DNA of 64,000 nt, taken from positions 33,335,251 to 33,399,250 of the forward strand of contig NC_034009.1 in the NCBI RefSeq assembly GCF_000346465.2, given 5' to 3'. Shown piece after piece: positions 52,807 to 64,000 of the stretch (positions are counted from its first letter, which is position 1; every line of letters begins with the position of its first letter). Under the pieces are notes generated by a model. That model saw only the letters and a program-made list of their open reading frames with translations. It was not told the origin of the DNA and searched no databases. This DNA is from Prunus persica. Taxonomy: Eukaryota > Streptophyta > Magnoliopsida > Rosales > Rosaceae. The translations under genes and the position numbers were made by a program.

Positions 52807-54304
52807 TTAGAGCATCTTCACCCATAAGGGCTAAGTCTAGGGTAAGGGCTGCCACTATTCACGTGAATAGTGTCAGCCTTGCCATTTGTGGTTCCACCCC
52901 TAATCTAAGACAAGTACTATTCATTGTACTTTATTTCATATTTTTTTATACTTTAAACCATTAATTTTGATAATCTTTTGTAATTAAATTTTCGGATAAG
53001 ATTTTTGGTTGTCACATGTCCATTATTTTTCAGAAAAGATTTTCGGATGAGAATCTCGGTTGCCACGTGTCTTATTCCAGATAAATTTTTTGGATATTCA
53101 TTATAAAAAAAATTATAATCTCAAATTTCAGATAAGATTTTCACCATCTAAAATTGTGCCACGTGTCCCATGTCAGATAAGATTTTCATATATTTTTTAA
53201 AAATTATAATCTCATATTTCAGATAAGATTTTCACCCTCTAAAATTGTGCCACGTGTCATCTCTATCTTCGGAATCCCTCTATAAAACAACACCATCAAC
53301 TCATACCTCTCACACCATCTCTTATCTATTCCTTCATTTCTCATAAGATTTTCAGATATTTGTAAAAAATTATAATCTCATATTTCAGATAAGATTTTCA
53401 CCCTCTAAATTGTGTCACGTGTCATCTCTATCTTCTGAATCCCTCTATAAAACAACACCATCAACTCATATCTCTCACACCATCTATTATCTATTCCTTC
53501 ATTTCTCATAAGATTTTCATATATTTTTTAAAAATTATAATCTCAGATTTCAGATAAGATTTTCACCCTCTAAAATTGTGTCACGTGTCATCTCTATCTT
53601 CTGAATCCCTCTATAAAACAACACCATCAACTCATACCTCTCACACCATCTCTTATCTATTCCTTTATTTCTCATATTTTACAAAACACATTCTACTGTT
53701 AATGTCAAACTTGAGGAGGGTGTTGGAGAGGCAACAGAAAGTAGTAGAAAAATGTGAGTGGAGAGTAAAAAAATATTGGAAGGAGAAGAGTTTGTATGGA
53801 GAATTGGTGTCGAAAGTGAATAATGTGAGTGGAGAGTAAAAAATATTAGAATGAGAAGAAATTGTATGAAGATTTGGTGTGGAAAGTAAATAAAATGGTT
53901 AGGTATTTATAGGGAAAAAAGTACACAATGTTTTGGTATTTTTCTAAAAAAATTCAGAATTTTTTTAGCCAAAAAAATAGGACCGTTGGATTTCTGGGAA
54001 AAAACCGATCGGAGCGTCCCGGTTGCGACATGTGGCACATGCCCGTGGGATTCTGTCAGCGTTGACGTCAGCGAGCAGAAGTCAAATTCTTTTACCGTTT
54101 GCGCGTAATTTGAATTATCGTGCGCTGACAGCAGCGCTGACGTCATAGCCCTCGAACTGAAGCCCAGGCAAAACCTGCTCTTGGGCTTGCCGGGGCTGAT
54201 AAGACCCAGCTCTTACCCGGACCTTATCTCTCGTGATGAAAGGTCTTTAGGCTTGCCAGGGAGGCCTTTTGCCCGAATTATATGCAGCGCTAGAGCTGCT
54301 CTTA
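52807..54304. mobile_element. PIF/Harbinger-like element (TSD TTA) with internal tandem repeats
   Basis: The body is 52810-54301 (1492 bp) between TTA at 52807-52809 and TTA at 54302-54304. The ends are GAGCATCTTCACCCAT and, read inward, GAGCAGCTCTAGCGCT, an imperfect inverted repeat. A three-base TTA/TAA duplication with GAGCATCT-like ends is typical of PIF/Harbinger MITEs. No transposase. The short TSD means chance cannot be excluded. Confidence 0.5.
53140..53690 (+). repeat. Three tandem 166-bp units, each with a TATA-like box and ACGTG motif
   Basis: The phrase CCCTCTATAAAACAACACC occurs at 53275, 53441 and 53607, exactly 166 bases apart. Each unit also has GTCACGTGTCATCTCTATC or a near copy upstream and ends CTCACACCATCT. 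Each therefore looks like a core promoter with a CACGTG-type site about 30 bases before a TATA box. After the third unit there is a short open frame at about 53702 (MSNLRRVLERQQKVVEK). Confidence 0.85.
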
Positions 54305-54935
54305 GAGTCGATCAAATATTCACTTGTCGTATCACCAAATGTCAATGCAAATGTTAATGCCATATTAATAAATGACAAGAACGCGCTTGCCAAAATGAAA
54401 GGAACTTAGATATTTTCAACTCTTTTGTAGCATGGTATGAAAACAGATTGCTACCAAACCAAATGGTGGAATGTTTGTTACCACGTTCCTACTGCACAGG
54501 AATCTACTGCAAGAGTTTTTGTATTTCCTTGGGAACAAATACAAATTACAATTATTTCCTTGGGAATAAATACAAATTACAATACTCAGAACAATTGTAT
54601 AGGTTATATAACTTATAAATCAAAAACTAAAACCATTCTCTTAGTCATAAATTACATTATTACGAGATTGACCAACAAAACGACAAACAAATTAAAAGAG
54701 AAAAAAAACATCCTTGAAGTTTTTTTTTTTTTTTGTGCACCCAATCAAAAACACAGGTGGTGATCACAAATTTCCTCAAGGAGAAGGAAGGAGAAGGGAG
54801 GAGAGAGATTTCATGATACTATCACCCTCCACGAAGCCTTTATTTACACAAAAGACACCAACCTACAAACAAAACAAACCATGGGTACCACCACCAAAAC
54901 CACTACGTACTAAACCAAACAACAACTTCAGCCGT
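54305..54935. other. Intergenic and 3' flank of the PNRC-like gene
   Basis: Contains a poly-T run at 54719-54734. It includes the expected 3' UTR of the leftward gene. No gene is supported. Confidence 0.5.
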
Positions 54936-55691
54936 TCAGCGGAGACGTAACAGACGGCGGAGATTGTCCGTTGCTCCTGCGTCGATCCCTGCAGCTTCAG
55001 CGTTGCGACTGAGCCTTCGCTGCAGAGAAAACCTTGGGAGAGGCAAACTACTCGGAGGTGGCGAGAGAGTGAAAATGGAACCTGAAAACTTATCCATATC
55101 TCCCACACCAACACCACCACCACTAAGATCACTCATATTACCAATTGATGATGAAGAGGAAGATGATGATGATGATGATGATGTCATCAAAACCTTAGTG
55201 ACATCTTTGGGAAGATCATTCGGGTCGGGTCCCAAACGGTTGGTGGAAGCAATGATCAAGCAGTCAGATATTTGCTTAGCTTCTTCTTTCTTAGAGGGCT
55301 TTGATTTTGGTTTCTTGGGTGTGAGAGATTGGCTTCTGGCGTTGTTGGCCTTTCTGGTGGTGGGAGGGCGAGAGAGGCCTCGGGTACGAGATGGGAGAGA
55401 TGGCAGAGACTGGTGATGATGAGGAGGTCTGTTTGGAACCGGCAGAGGAAGGAGAGGTGGGTGTTGTTGCTGCTGCCTCTGTACGTGTTGAAGTTGCTGG
55501 TACCGATATTGATTGTAGAGAGAAGCTGGAGGGTTATATGAAAATGAGAGAGAAGGTGAAGGAGCCTGCAAGAGACCCCCATGGATGTTGTAATTTATGG
55601 GAGCAAGATTTTCAGAGGATCTTGGGGTTGTTCTGATCATTTTAATCTGCTTGCAGGCAGAGATTGACTGGTCTACAACAACAGCCTCCAT
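54936..55691 (-). CDS. Proline-rich protein with PNRC-like motif
   Basis: A single-exon gene of 251 aa. The start at 55691 (MEAVVVDQS) is preferred over an ATG 48 bases upstream because related plant proteins, as I recall them, begin MEAVVVD. Residues 45-110 are Pro/Gln/His-rich; 120-137 is a basic stretch (TPKKPKSKPSKK) that could be a nuclear localisation signal; 171-182 is a run of Ser; 202-219 reads FSGSIFTLSPPPSSLPLP; the tail AGIDAGATDNLRRLLRLR is well conserved in my memory of the family. The SPPPSSLPLP segment resembles the short motif of animal PNRC proteins, which in PNRC2 binds the decapping activator DCP1A. A role in mRNA decay is therefore a hypothesis only. Confidence 0.8.
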   Translation of the reverse strand: MEAVVVDQSISACKQIKMIRTTPRSSENLAPINYNIHGGLLQAPSPSLSFSYNPPASLYNQYRYQQLQHVQRQQQQHPPLLPLPVPNRPPHHHQSLPSLPSRTRGLSRPPTTRKANNARSQSLTPKKPKSKPSKKEEAKQISDCLIIASTNRLGPDPNDLPKDVTKVLMTSSSSSSSSSSSSIGNMSDLSGGGVGVGDMDKFSGSIFTLSPPPSSLPLPRFSLQRRLSRNAEAAGIDAGATDNLRRLLRLR

Positions 55692-56070
55692 AGCCAGATT
55701 GCAGCTTTTCTGATGTCTAATGAAATGAATATATATCAAAAATGAAAGATAGTTTGATCAACAAAGCACGTAGAGTAAAATCTGAAGATTTGCAATTTGA
55801 ATGGAAAGAAGAAAAACTCTTTGATTTGCAAGATTTTTCTACAGAAAGTTGGTAACAAGAAATTTAGACGTTTAAGTAAGTTAAAACTAGGAATTTTAAT
55901 CTAGCACACAGATTAGAATTAGAGAGATGATGGATGAGTAAATAAATAAATCTTCTGATCCGGAGCGGATCTCAGAAACCCTGATTCAAAGGGTTGAATT
56001 ATTTTGGTATACTTTGCGTACCTTGACCTTGGGGAATATCTTGAACTTAGCTCTGTTCCTCTTACCTCCT

Positions 56071-56080
56071 TTTTATAGAG
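56071..56080 (-). promoter_or_regulatory. Probable TATA box of the PNRC-like gene
   Basis: CTCTATAAAA on the minus strand, about 380 bases upstream of the ATG at 55691. This implies a leader of about 350 nt, possibly with an intron. Confidence 0.45.
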
Positions 56081-56099
56081 CAAGGCTCCCAACGGCTAC

Positions 56100-57800
56100 T
56101 TTATTCATTGTTTACTTTGTATTTTATTATTTTTATAAATATATTAAGATTATAGATGTCATATTTGACAGACAACCGTTGCCTCTACCCTACCCCTCCT
56201 GGTCCACGAGAGAGAGACCAAGGATACTGTAGGGCGGCAACCGCCAGTTCGCGGTTCACCGTTGGATCGTGCAATTGGAAATAGCCGTTGGGGAGATTTT
56301 GGCCATTGATATCGTCCTCCGGTTCCTCGTAATTAGTATGGGCAGATAGGGACTCGACGCATCCTAGCCACACACGTATACTAGCTGGGTCCCAGCATTC
56401 TTTTATAATCATCCCTCTGACCTCATTCGCAGGAAAGGGAAGGAGAGTGATGGCAACTTCATTAAAATAGTAGCATTTCATCTCATTTCATTTGTAATGG
56501 TTTGTGGGGATGGGGAAACAATTGGCTGTGGTAGACCGTAGTGGTACTAAATATACAATGTAATTTGGTACGTATTCGATATTTTGTTTACATATATCAA
56601 ACATGAATGCATATATAAATGTATTATATATGTATTATCTTTCTAATAAAAATAAAATCCAATAATATAATGGAGTCCACATATATTCGAGATATGATGC
56701 ATAATATTGTATAAAAATAAATATGACTAGCGTTTTTTATATCAAAATGTGAGATTGATCTCATGATACTACTACACTACACACGTGGCATCTTTTCAGC
56801 CACTGCTGACTAATAAAAATCTTCCGATCAATGACTATGGGGGAGCAATTGGCATGTTGTTGTCGTGATTGAATTACAACCTGTATATACAATACAGACG
56901 CAGCCAGATTCAATTCTTACCTCGCCTGCGGGCACCGAAAGTTATACAGTTTGGTTTGTCAAATGACTCAAATGTCAATTAATTACATTTCCACGGCACA
57001 GTCAGTGAGCGTGACAAAGACTTAGCCGCCATGCCATGCACGACCATGAGTTCGTGACTCAACTTGCGTTAATATTGTCTGGCAAACAAGTTTCTATTTA
57101 TGGGAGTTTCTTCCGAAAGAATATATGAATTTTAAGACCCGCCCCAGTCGTTGGCTTAGACAAGTAGATTATATAGATCCCTAGCCTTGACGAATGCTTT
57201 TTTCATCAAGATATTGGGTAAAGAAAATAGAAAATAATTAATTATAGTAATAATAAGGAGAAATGAAAAAAGAAAGCAGCAAGCAATGTCGAGGTTAGAA
57301 AGAAAAGAAAAACGTGTGGTGTGTGTGACAATGTCCATGGGATGGGACATGATAATTATTATTTTTACTTTAAGTTTCTTTTTATTTCATTACATCTTTA
57401 CCTACCCTTGAACCCTTCACCTATTGTCTGTCAAATATGATTCGTGTTCAGTCATTCGCACAACGCAACGCAAGCATCAAACTCCAACTTTCGAAAGCAT
57501 ATCTTTTGGTGCTTCCTCTACACTATCTCCCATCCCATGCCAGGGTCTGAAGGTACGTAAAAGGGCTTCTAGAAAAATAATTAAATCTAATTTAAAATAA
57601 AATTAATGGACACATACATGGTAAACGTAATTCTGAATTATATGAAGCGTGTCTCACGCATTCAGATATTGGTGGTGACGTGAGCTGTTACCATGCACCC
57701 CACCGACCATTCATATATAATAATTAAATTAGGCTATGTTCCATTGATATATTCATTCGAACCAGTAGTAGCATTGTACTTGTCATTTATAATATATATA
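56100..57800. other. Intergenic sequence without supported genes
   Basis: Open frames are short and lack recognisable domains. The 97-codon minus-strand frame at 56185-56481 has no family resemblance. Confidence 0.5.
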
Positions 57801-57802
57801 TA

Positions 57803-57847
57803 CAGTCCTGATCTCTTGGACTCCTGTGATCCAAGAGATCAGGACTG
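57803..57847. repeat. Perfect 18-bp hairpin with 9-base loop
   Basis: CAGTCCTGATCTCTTGGA at 57803-57820 and its exact complement at 57830-57847 enclose CTCCTGTGA. The arms are flanked by AT runs on both sides. The core matches the terminal hairpin of the MITE at 52285-52460. Confidence 0.9.
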
Positions 57848-60260
57848 ATATATATATAGATGTCTAATTTAGGCGGCCTTCTATTCTAGCTATTAGTGGT
57901 ATATCAACATTGACATTGTCACATGCTCTTTGCTTAGATATTATCCCAATTCATGTGATTAAAGAAAAAGGTCTGATAATGATAATAAAGTTAAATATAT
58001 TTGTTGCTGAGTCATGACATAAAGGCCCATCATCAACTACAAATAATATATTATATCACAAACAATGAAAAGGTCGGTGTCTTAAAAAAAGAAGAATCGT
58101 GAACTCATAAATAAAGTATTCTTACCTCCTTTTTACAGATTGGATCCAGATCATGTTCCTTCCATTCCACCTCCCCCATTTTTAAATACGACGTGCCGCG
58201 TGCCTATTTTTATCAATTCATGTACCCAATACAATTATGTCGTTTACTATATTTTTGGGCCATCTTTATCAAGTCATATGGTTGGGCTCCTTAGGCCGAC
58301 TACAGTTGGGTTTTGTTTGTTTTCAGCTAAAATTCGTACTTGGGCTTACAACGACAGCCATTTGGGTTTTTGAATTTTTGAAACTTTTAGATTTGATCAT
58401 AGCCTTTTTTTTCTTCTTTCAATTTCATTAACAATCCATGTCAATAGGAATAAAGCAAAAAGGGTCGTAAATCTCAACCTTGTTTGCTTTTGGTGGAACC
58501 TTCCTGTTCTTAGAATTACAAAGATGAATTTAAATTTTATTTTTGTTTATGATAATAAGTCCTTGGGTTTTTCATAAGGTAACCTTTAATAGAGGTTGAA
58601 TTTTTAAGGTTTTACACAAGTGCAGGGGAGGGAGGGAGGGAGAGGAATCGTTGGGTGTTTTTTTTTTCTTTTTTGATTGGTGAAATTCTTTTTATTGCAA
58701 AAATTATGGAATTTAAAAAAGAAAGATTAGATGGCAAATAATATGGATTATCATATCATGTGCCACATGTATTGGTATCTATAAGTTGATGCCTGTAGCG
58801 TTATTGTTACCCAATAGATATTTATGTATCTCTTAAATAAATAAATTTTTTTATAAATTAAAAAAAAAAGGAATATTTTTGGGGCATGAAGAGTTGTACC
58901 ATGTTATAACATTCATGATGGATTTATGTTCCAGTTTGTTTGAGATTACCTCATAATGATACCGTGTTACATAAATTATTGATTTGATTATTATATATGG
59001 TGTTGGATTGGATGGAGACGTGTAGGGATAGTAGTGGACATGATGTTGATGCGCTTGCAAATATGGTTGCCATCAAAAGCGACAGTTAATTCAAGAGTTT
59101 AAGATCATACTCTAATTATATTAATTACCAATATGACAACACCACCAAATACCAATATCCATACCCAAACTGATAACGGAGAGGGACTTGTAAATTTTTT
59201 TTTTTCTTTTAATATAAAAAAAGGAAAAAGAAAAATATTTATTTTCTATCATGGTTGAAAACTTGGATTCGATGTTTTAAGAAATATACTCTTTGTTTTT
59301 CTTTTTTTGGTTTGGACGGGACCGTCCACAAAGTGATTTGTACAAGTTATCCTAAAAAGTGGTCATTCACCCCTTCTTTTGTTACCTCATAAAATCTTTA
59401 AGGAAAAATTGGGGGCCGGCGACCACCCTTTCTACTATATCCATTATTTTCTTCTCTCAACCCCTTTCCGTTCCCCTCATTTCCTCTAGATTCTTTGTTT
59501 TTTTGTTTTTTTTGTTTTGTTTTGTAATGTAAAAACAATCGTCATGAAATGTTGTTGTCGCTATATTATAGTTGCCGTCTTTTGACATATGTATGCAAGG
59601 ATTTAGCTCTAGTTATCAGCCTTCGATATAGATTTGGAGCTATGAGCGGGGATGATGTCGGGTTGCGTCGAGTCGGGTATACCTTGTGCAGCACTATAGG
59701 TTAAGCCAATATGACGTTATGGCTCTCTTTAGGTTGCTCAAGAGGATGTGGAGCGGTGGTCTTGTTTCTTAGTTTATTTGAGTCTAATAATTTCCATGAA
59801 CTATTTAGGAGTTGATGTGGTTTGATTTTTTGTTTAGGAATTTTTATTTTCTTTTGGCTTTTAACTTTCGACATGGATTTGCCATTTATGTCGTTGTGCG
59901 ACAAATCTTTATTGCTGGTTTGAGTACATGTGCATCTGATTGTTGATTCGAGGATTTTTATCATTTTTGGGGTGTGCGTATTCTTTCCAGATCAATTCAA
60001 CTTGTTGCATTTGGTCACTAAAGAAGTTGTATCCATATTCGACACCTTAGTTGTTTTGTACTTATTTTTATTTATCTTATTAATAAAATACTATCCATCT
60101 TAAAACAAAAACAAAAGGAAGATAATTTCTTTTATGAAGATACTTGATAGGGTGAAATAATATAGGTGTAACTCCTAATTTTCCAGCGACTCTGACAAAA
60201 AAAAAAAAAAAACTCCTAATTTGACCAAAAAATACGAAAGAGTTGCAGTCGGCTAAGAGT
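57848..60260. other. Intergenic sequence without supported genes
   Basis: AT-rich with homopolymer tracts. The segment 59520-60100 has a more even composition and ends in a TTATTAATAAAATA-like A/T tail, which could be the 3' end of an old LINE, but no coding support remains. Confidence 0.45.
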
Positions 60261-60502
60261 AGGGGCGGTCCTACCCTAAGGGCAGGGTAGGCAGTCGCCT
60301 ACTCCATTTTTTGCCAAACCAAAAATTACCCTGTATCCAATACAATCAAATTTCTTCTGCCTACTCAAACCCAACCCACCAAGGGCAGTCCTACCCTAAG
60401 AGCAGGGTAGGTAACCGCCTACTCCATTTTTTGCCAAACCAAAAATTACTCAATACCCAATACAATCAAATTTCTTCTACCTACTCAAACCCAACCCACT
60501 CA
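60261..60502 (+). repeat. Tandem duplication of about 122 bp at the hAT left end
   Basis: The unit starting GGGCGGTCCTACCCTAAGG and running through CTACTCAAACCCAACCCAC occurs twice (about 60264-60384 and 60383-60502), with a few substitutions. The first copy includes the element terminus. Confidence 0.8.
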
Positions 60503-60752
60503 AAATTTTCCCTTTAACAAAAACAATATCCCAGCACACTCAAACTTTCTTCTTTAACAAAAACAATAAAAAGCAATATAAGCATGTGAAAGTTGTATGG
60601 AGATTTTTTTCAACGTTGACTAATATTGTGAATTTTGTTAGTGCTTTTGCTAAGCACCGAATGAGTTAAATTTAATTCGAAAAGCTGAACTTAAAGAGTT
60701 GTTGGATTCTGGGGAACTTGAGACAGGCAGATGACTGAATCAAGGTCGTAGT

Positions 60753-61765
60753 TTGAAACGAGTTGGAGCCACTCTTTGGGGATCTCACTTTGCCTCTATT
60801 ACAAGTTTGATGAGTTTATTTAAAGAGACTAAAATACTTCTCAAGGAAGTCAGTGATTATAGACCTAACCAACAATTTTGTGACGATGCAGAGAGTAACT
60901 ATATTGCTATGATGTCTTTTGAGTTTGTGTTTTCATTGCTTTTGATGGATAAAATTATGGGATTGACCAACTTTCTTTGTCAAGTGTTTCAGACAAAAAC
61001 TCAAGATATTGTAAGTGCTTTAAACTTTGTTGAAAACACAAAATCACAGTTCCAAGATATGAAGGCACATGACTGGGATGATTTTTTCATGAGTGTGGTG
61101 TCATTTTGTGAACAACATGGTATTGATGTTCCTGATATGACTTCTCGTTGTATGATGGGCACACGTTATTTTTGTCAACAAAAAGATTTTATTACAGTTG
61201 AACCTTACTATTGCATTGATTTATTTAATGATGTGATAGATTTGAGGGAGTTAAATGACATATTTCCATAGCAAGCAGTTGAACTTCTTATTCTTAGCTC
61301 AGCATTGGATCCTCGTAATTCCTTCAAATCATTCAATATTGGGCATCTATGTAAACTTACTGAGAAATTCTATCATGCTGATTTCAGTCCAAGTGACTTG
61401 AAAGCTTTAGAAATTGAGTTGAAGTATTTCCAAAATGATACGCGCATCGCCTTCCCTGCTTTAAGGACCTCACCACTCTTCCTCATTTATGTCAACAATT
61501 GGTGGAAACAACTTTGGCAGAAAAATACCATTTGCTTTAGATGTTGATTCAGTTGGTGTTGACTCTTCTTATTTCTACAGAAACAACAAAACGAGCTTTT
61601 TCATATATGAAAATGATTAAGAATAGACTTCGGAGCACCATAGCTGATGAATTCCTTGCTGATTGCATGATTCTCCACATTGAAAGAGAGTTTGCTAATA
61701 ATATCGATAATGAAGAGATAATTGAGGAATTTAAGATTTCTAAGCCTCGTAGGGTAAAGTTTTAG
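60753..61765 (+). pseudogene. hAT transposase remnant
   Basis: The frame 60753-61271 encodes a 172-codon central part (THRWGSHFASI-like start, TLWGSHFASITSL, DDFFMSVVSFCEQHGIDVPDM). A stop at 61269-61271 follows, then the same protein continues through SSALDPRNSFKSFNIGHLC to about 61547. After another break, 61541-61765 gives the dimerisation segment (STETTKRAFSYMKMIKNRLR, DEFLADCMILHIE). The N-terminal zinc-finger part is missing. At least two disruptions; inactive. Confidence 0.8.
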
Positions 61766-61986
61766 ATTTAAATAGTTTAATTTTATATTGCATTGCATTT
61801 ACTTCTTGTTTTTTTTGTTAAGCTTTTATTTATATATAGATATGCATATTTGAGGGTAAGGCTCATTATGTACCCCAATGACTAGGTGTATCTTTTTTAT
61901 TTTTATAAATAAAATTCACTCGTACAATCGAATTTTTAAGGTAAGTTTTGCCTACTTGACTTTTGAATCCTGAATCCGCCACTTTT

Positions 61987-63065
61987 CAATGGGCTTTTCT
62001 ATCAATGGACATTGATTTAGTAGAAAAAAATTTCTTATTGTTTTAGGGTTTGTTTGTACTTCAAGTAATTATAAGCATTTACTTTACATTCAAGGTGCTA
62101 TGTTCAATTATCATTTCCTAATATCGCTTGTATGAAGGAAAAAAATACATAATTATATAATTATTCACCACAAAAACTCTGTTCCTAAATAAATAAATAT
62201 ACTTTATGTCCTCATTATAATATTGAAAAATACAGCCAATAAAAAAACGAAGAATATACTGGCGGTAAGGACTACATTAGATTCTTAGCCAATGTCTATT
62301 CTTTTGGTGTCGGCAAATCTAGGAGTCAAATTTTGATGCAATCTGAATAGTAATAGCAAACGAGCAACTTGAGAACGGATAAAGATGGAAGGCAAGTACT
62401 ATATAACCGTAATTGTAATAATGTCACAAAAAAAATAATTAGAAGGCGAAAAAAGTAATAAAAATAGCAAGAAGTCAAAAGCCCAAAATAGAAAGTAACC
62501 ATTATCCGCCTTCTAGATATTTTTATTAATTCACTAATTTAAAATTTCCCCACGATTCCGTAACGCTGTAACCGGAAACGCGCCCTGTCTTTATTGTGAA
62601 ACGAATGATATTGAAATTGGACAGAGAGAGAGTAGATGAGACATCAGAGTGCTCCAAAGAAGCACTTAGGCGTTACCGACACTTGAGAGAACTGAACCCC
62701 ACGCCAGCGGTTGTGTTGTGTGTGTGTGTGGATCAAGTGAAAGATTTCTCGCCAAGAATAAATGCACCTCCTTTAATGCTTTTTCAGATAAGGATTGTCG
62801 TCTTACCACTCCAAGCGGCTAACCATTTTTTTTCTTTGTCCTACACTCACACCCTCAAACATGATGAGTTTAAGAATTCACAGCAATTCAGATATGTGAT
62901 CTGATGCGATCATTTTCTTCAATTACTGCCTCTCTTTTTTTCCTCTCCTAGTCGTAGAGTTACAGTTCGAGAGGCGTTTTTACTTGCACTCCATTTTTAC
63001 CATCTTTTTTCTTGTATATTTCTGAGAGATTTCGGCTGCTCTGAGACTCTGAGGGCAGATTAGAG
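61987..63065. other. Intergenic region and promoter of the synaptotagmin gene
   Basis: No supported gene. The segment 62930-63065 is pyrimidine-rich and likely the 5' leader of the gene starting at 63066. Confidence 0.5.
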
Positions 63066-64000
63066 ATGGGCATTCTGAGTTCGATTTTGGGTTTTTGCGG
63101 TTTTGGATTTGGAACTTCGATTGGGCTTGTGATCGGGTATTACCTTTTCATCTACTTCCAGCCAACTGACGTCAAGGTCGGCTCTATCTTCCTTTCTTCT
63201 TCTTCAATTTCCTTCCTCTTTATTGCTAATTCTGCTTTTGTTTGGTTAAATTGTCCCCCTTTCTGTATTTCCGTGCTTCCACTGCTACATCGACAACGAA
63301 AACATGTCAATTTTTATGTTTTAAAACCAAGTTTGAGCTTATGTGAAATGCTGTATATCGAAAAAAAAACGTACTTATTAAGTTGCATTTCCCCTATTAT
63401 ATCTAATTGCTAATAAATATTGAATCTAGGATCCTGGTATTCGTCCTTTGGTTGAGCAAGATTCAAATACTTTGCAACGGCTGCTTCCGGAGATACCCAT
63501 GTGGGTTAAAAATCCAGACTATGATCGTGTATGTTAATCTTTGAAATTTTAGTTTCCCACATTGATGTATTGTTTTCCAAATGTCACAAGAAGCTTATCA
63601 TAGTTTTGTTTATGTGAAGGTTGACTGGCTTAATAAATTTATTGAGCTTATGTGGCCTTACCTGGACAAGGTATGCATACCTATTATAACAGTGTTCGGA
63701 TATTCTTCGGGGGTGTTTCTGCTAAGTCTTTTGTGTTGAGTGTTAATGGTACAATTTTTCAGGCAATTTGCAAAACTGCAAGGACCATAGCAAAGCCCAT
63801 TATTGCTGAGCAAATTCCAAAATACAAAATTGATTCCGTTGAGTTTGAAGCACTTTCCCTGGGCTCCTTACCACCAACTTTTCAAGGTTCCTCTCTCTCT
63901 CTCTCTCCCTCTCTCACAACTGTACAACTGCATTGCGTTTTCGTGATCCCATCCCTCAGTTATATGCTTCTTGTCACCTTTTAATTTGGTTGTTGTTCCT
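63066..64000 (+). CDS. Plant synaptotagmin (SYT1/SYT2-type), 5' part only
   Basis: Four coding exons are inside the window: 63066-63176, 63430-63528, 63620-63670 and 63763-63886, giving the first 128 residues. The next exon lies beyond the right edge. Residues 1-37 contain a hydrophobic N-terminal anchor (GTSIGLVIGYYLFIYF). The beginning of the SMP lipid-transfer domain follows (VDWLNKFIELMWPYLDK, KPIIAEQIPKYKIDSVEFE, LGSLPPTFQG). These match Arabidopsis SYT1 and SYT2 closely. Known of the family: ER-anchored tethers with an SMP domain and two C2 domains at ER-plasma membrane contact sites (SYT1), needed for membrane integrity under stress. Whether this is the SYT1 or SYT2 orthologue cannot be decided from 128 residues. 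The last intron starts with a CT-rich run. Confidence 0.92.

Larger units (their letters stand above)
60261..61986 (+). mobile_element. Degenerate hAT transposon with transposase remnants
   Basis: The left end is AGGGGCGGTCCTA at 60261 and the right end, read inward from about 61986, is AAGTGGCGGATTCAGG; they share GGCGG in a comparable place. No target duplication was found. Within it are broken pieces of a hAT transposase of the plant MYM-zinc-finger-like type, followed by the hAT C-terminal dimerisation region. Confidence 0.7.

Noticed and set aside
52764..52964. Small protein at the left end of the Harbinger-like element
   Set aside because: The frame runs through the terminal inverted repeat and has no homology I recognise.
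56185..56481. 98-codon minus-strand protein
   Set aside because: No family resemblance, no start context, and no splicing partner.
57803..57847. microRNA precursor
   Set aside because: The stem is 18 bp with a 9-base loop, too short, and it matches a MITE terminus.
59520..60100. LINE 3' end
   Set aside because: The tail and composition are suggestive but there is no coding remnant or target duplication.
62596..62904. 102-codon frame upstream of the synaptotagmin gene
   Set aside because: Repetitive GTGTGT-containing frame in a promoter region, no domain.

Overview
The window is nuclear DNA of a flowering plant. The genes have many short exons with GT-AG introns, the encoded proteins are plant-specific families (BOI-type RING ligase, ROP GTPase, ABCB13/14-type transporter, RLCK), and the intergenic DNA is AT-rich and full of plant transposons. 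A woody eudicot, possibly Rosaceae (Prunus/Malus type), is my inference from general resemblance; nothing in the sequence proves the species.

Left part (1-23 kb): a BOI/BRG-like RING gene (minus, 1889-2989); a small SINE (4.05 kb); a mitochondrial-type prostaglandin E synthase 2-like glutaredoxin/GST protein (minus, 4920-7191), head to head with a plant-specific protein of unknown function (plus, 7644-9442, here 'copy A'); a receptor-like cytoplasmic kinase (minus, 9824-11954); and the retromer core subunit VPS35 (plus, 22 coding exons, 13394-20462, 790 aa).

Middle (22-32 kb): a non-autonomous Mutator-like element with a perfect 9-bp target duplication abuts a second copy of the unknown gene ('copy B', 23785-25941), which is fused downstream to a fragment of the VPS35 3' end. 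The order of matching blocks suggests that about 15 kb (PTGES2 promoter to VPS35 3' flank) was duplicated in tandem and the downstream copy then lost about 10.5 kb, removing the kinase and most of VPS35 but leaving copy B open. Next come an LTR-like block, a Cassandra TRIM retrotransposon carrying 5S rRNA-like sequence, and a second Mutator-like element.

Right part (32-64 kb): a complete type-I ROP/RAC GTPase (197 aa), convergent with a complete ABCB13/14-like full-size ABC transporter (1244 aa). About 240 bp upstream of the ABCB start codon begins a roughly 10-kb decayed Ty1/copia element, itself interrupted by a 4.4-kb non-coding LTR element (5-bp target duplication TAGAC). Further right are a hAT-type element (8-bp target duplication) holding a foldback MITE, a PIF/Harbinger-like element with 166-bp internal tandem repeats, a single-exon gene with a PNRC-like motif (54936-55691), a long gene-poor stretch, a decayed hAT transposase copy, and the 5' end of a plant synaptotagmin (SYT1/SYT2-type), which runs off the window.

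The genes are ordinary, unlinked housekeeping and signalling genes; no co-ordinated gene cluster or operon-like system is evident. The notable content is structural: the rearranged duplication, the retained paralogue, and the layered transposon history. All exon boundaries were read by hand from GT-AG sites and protein continuity.
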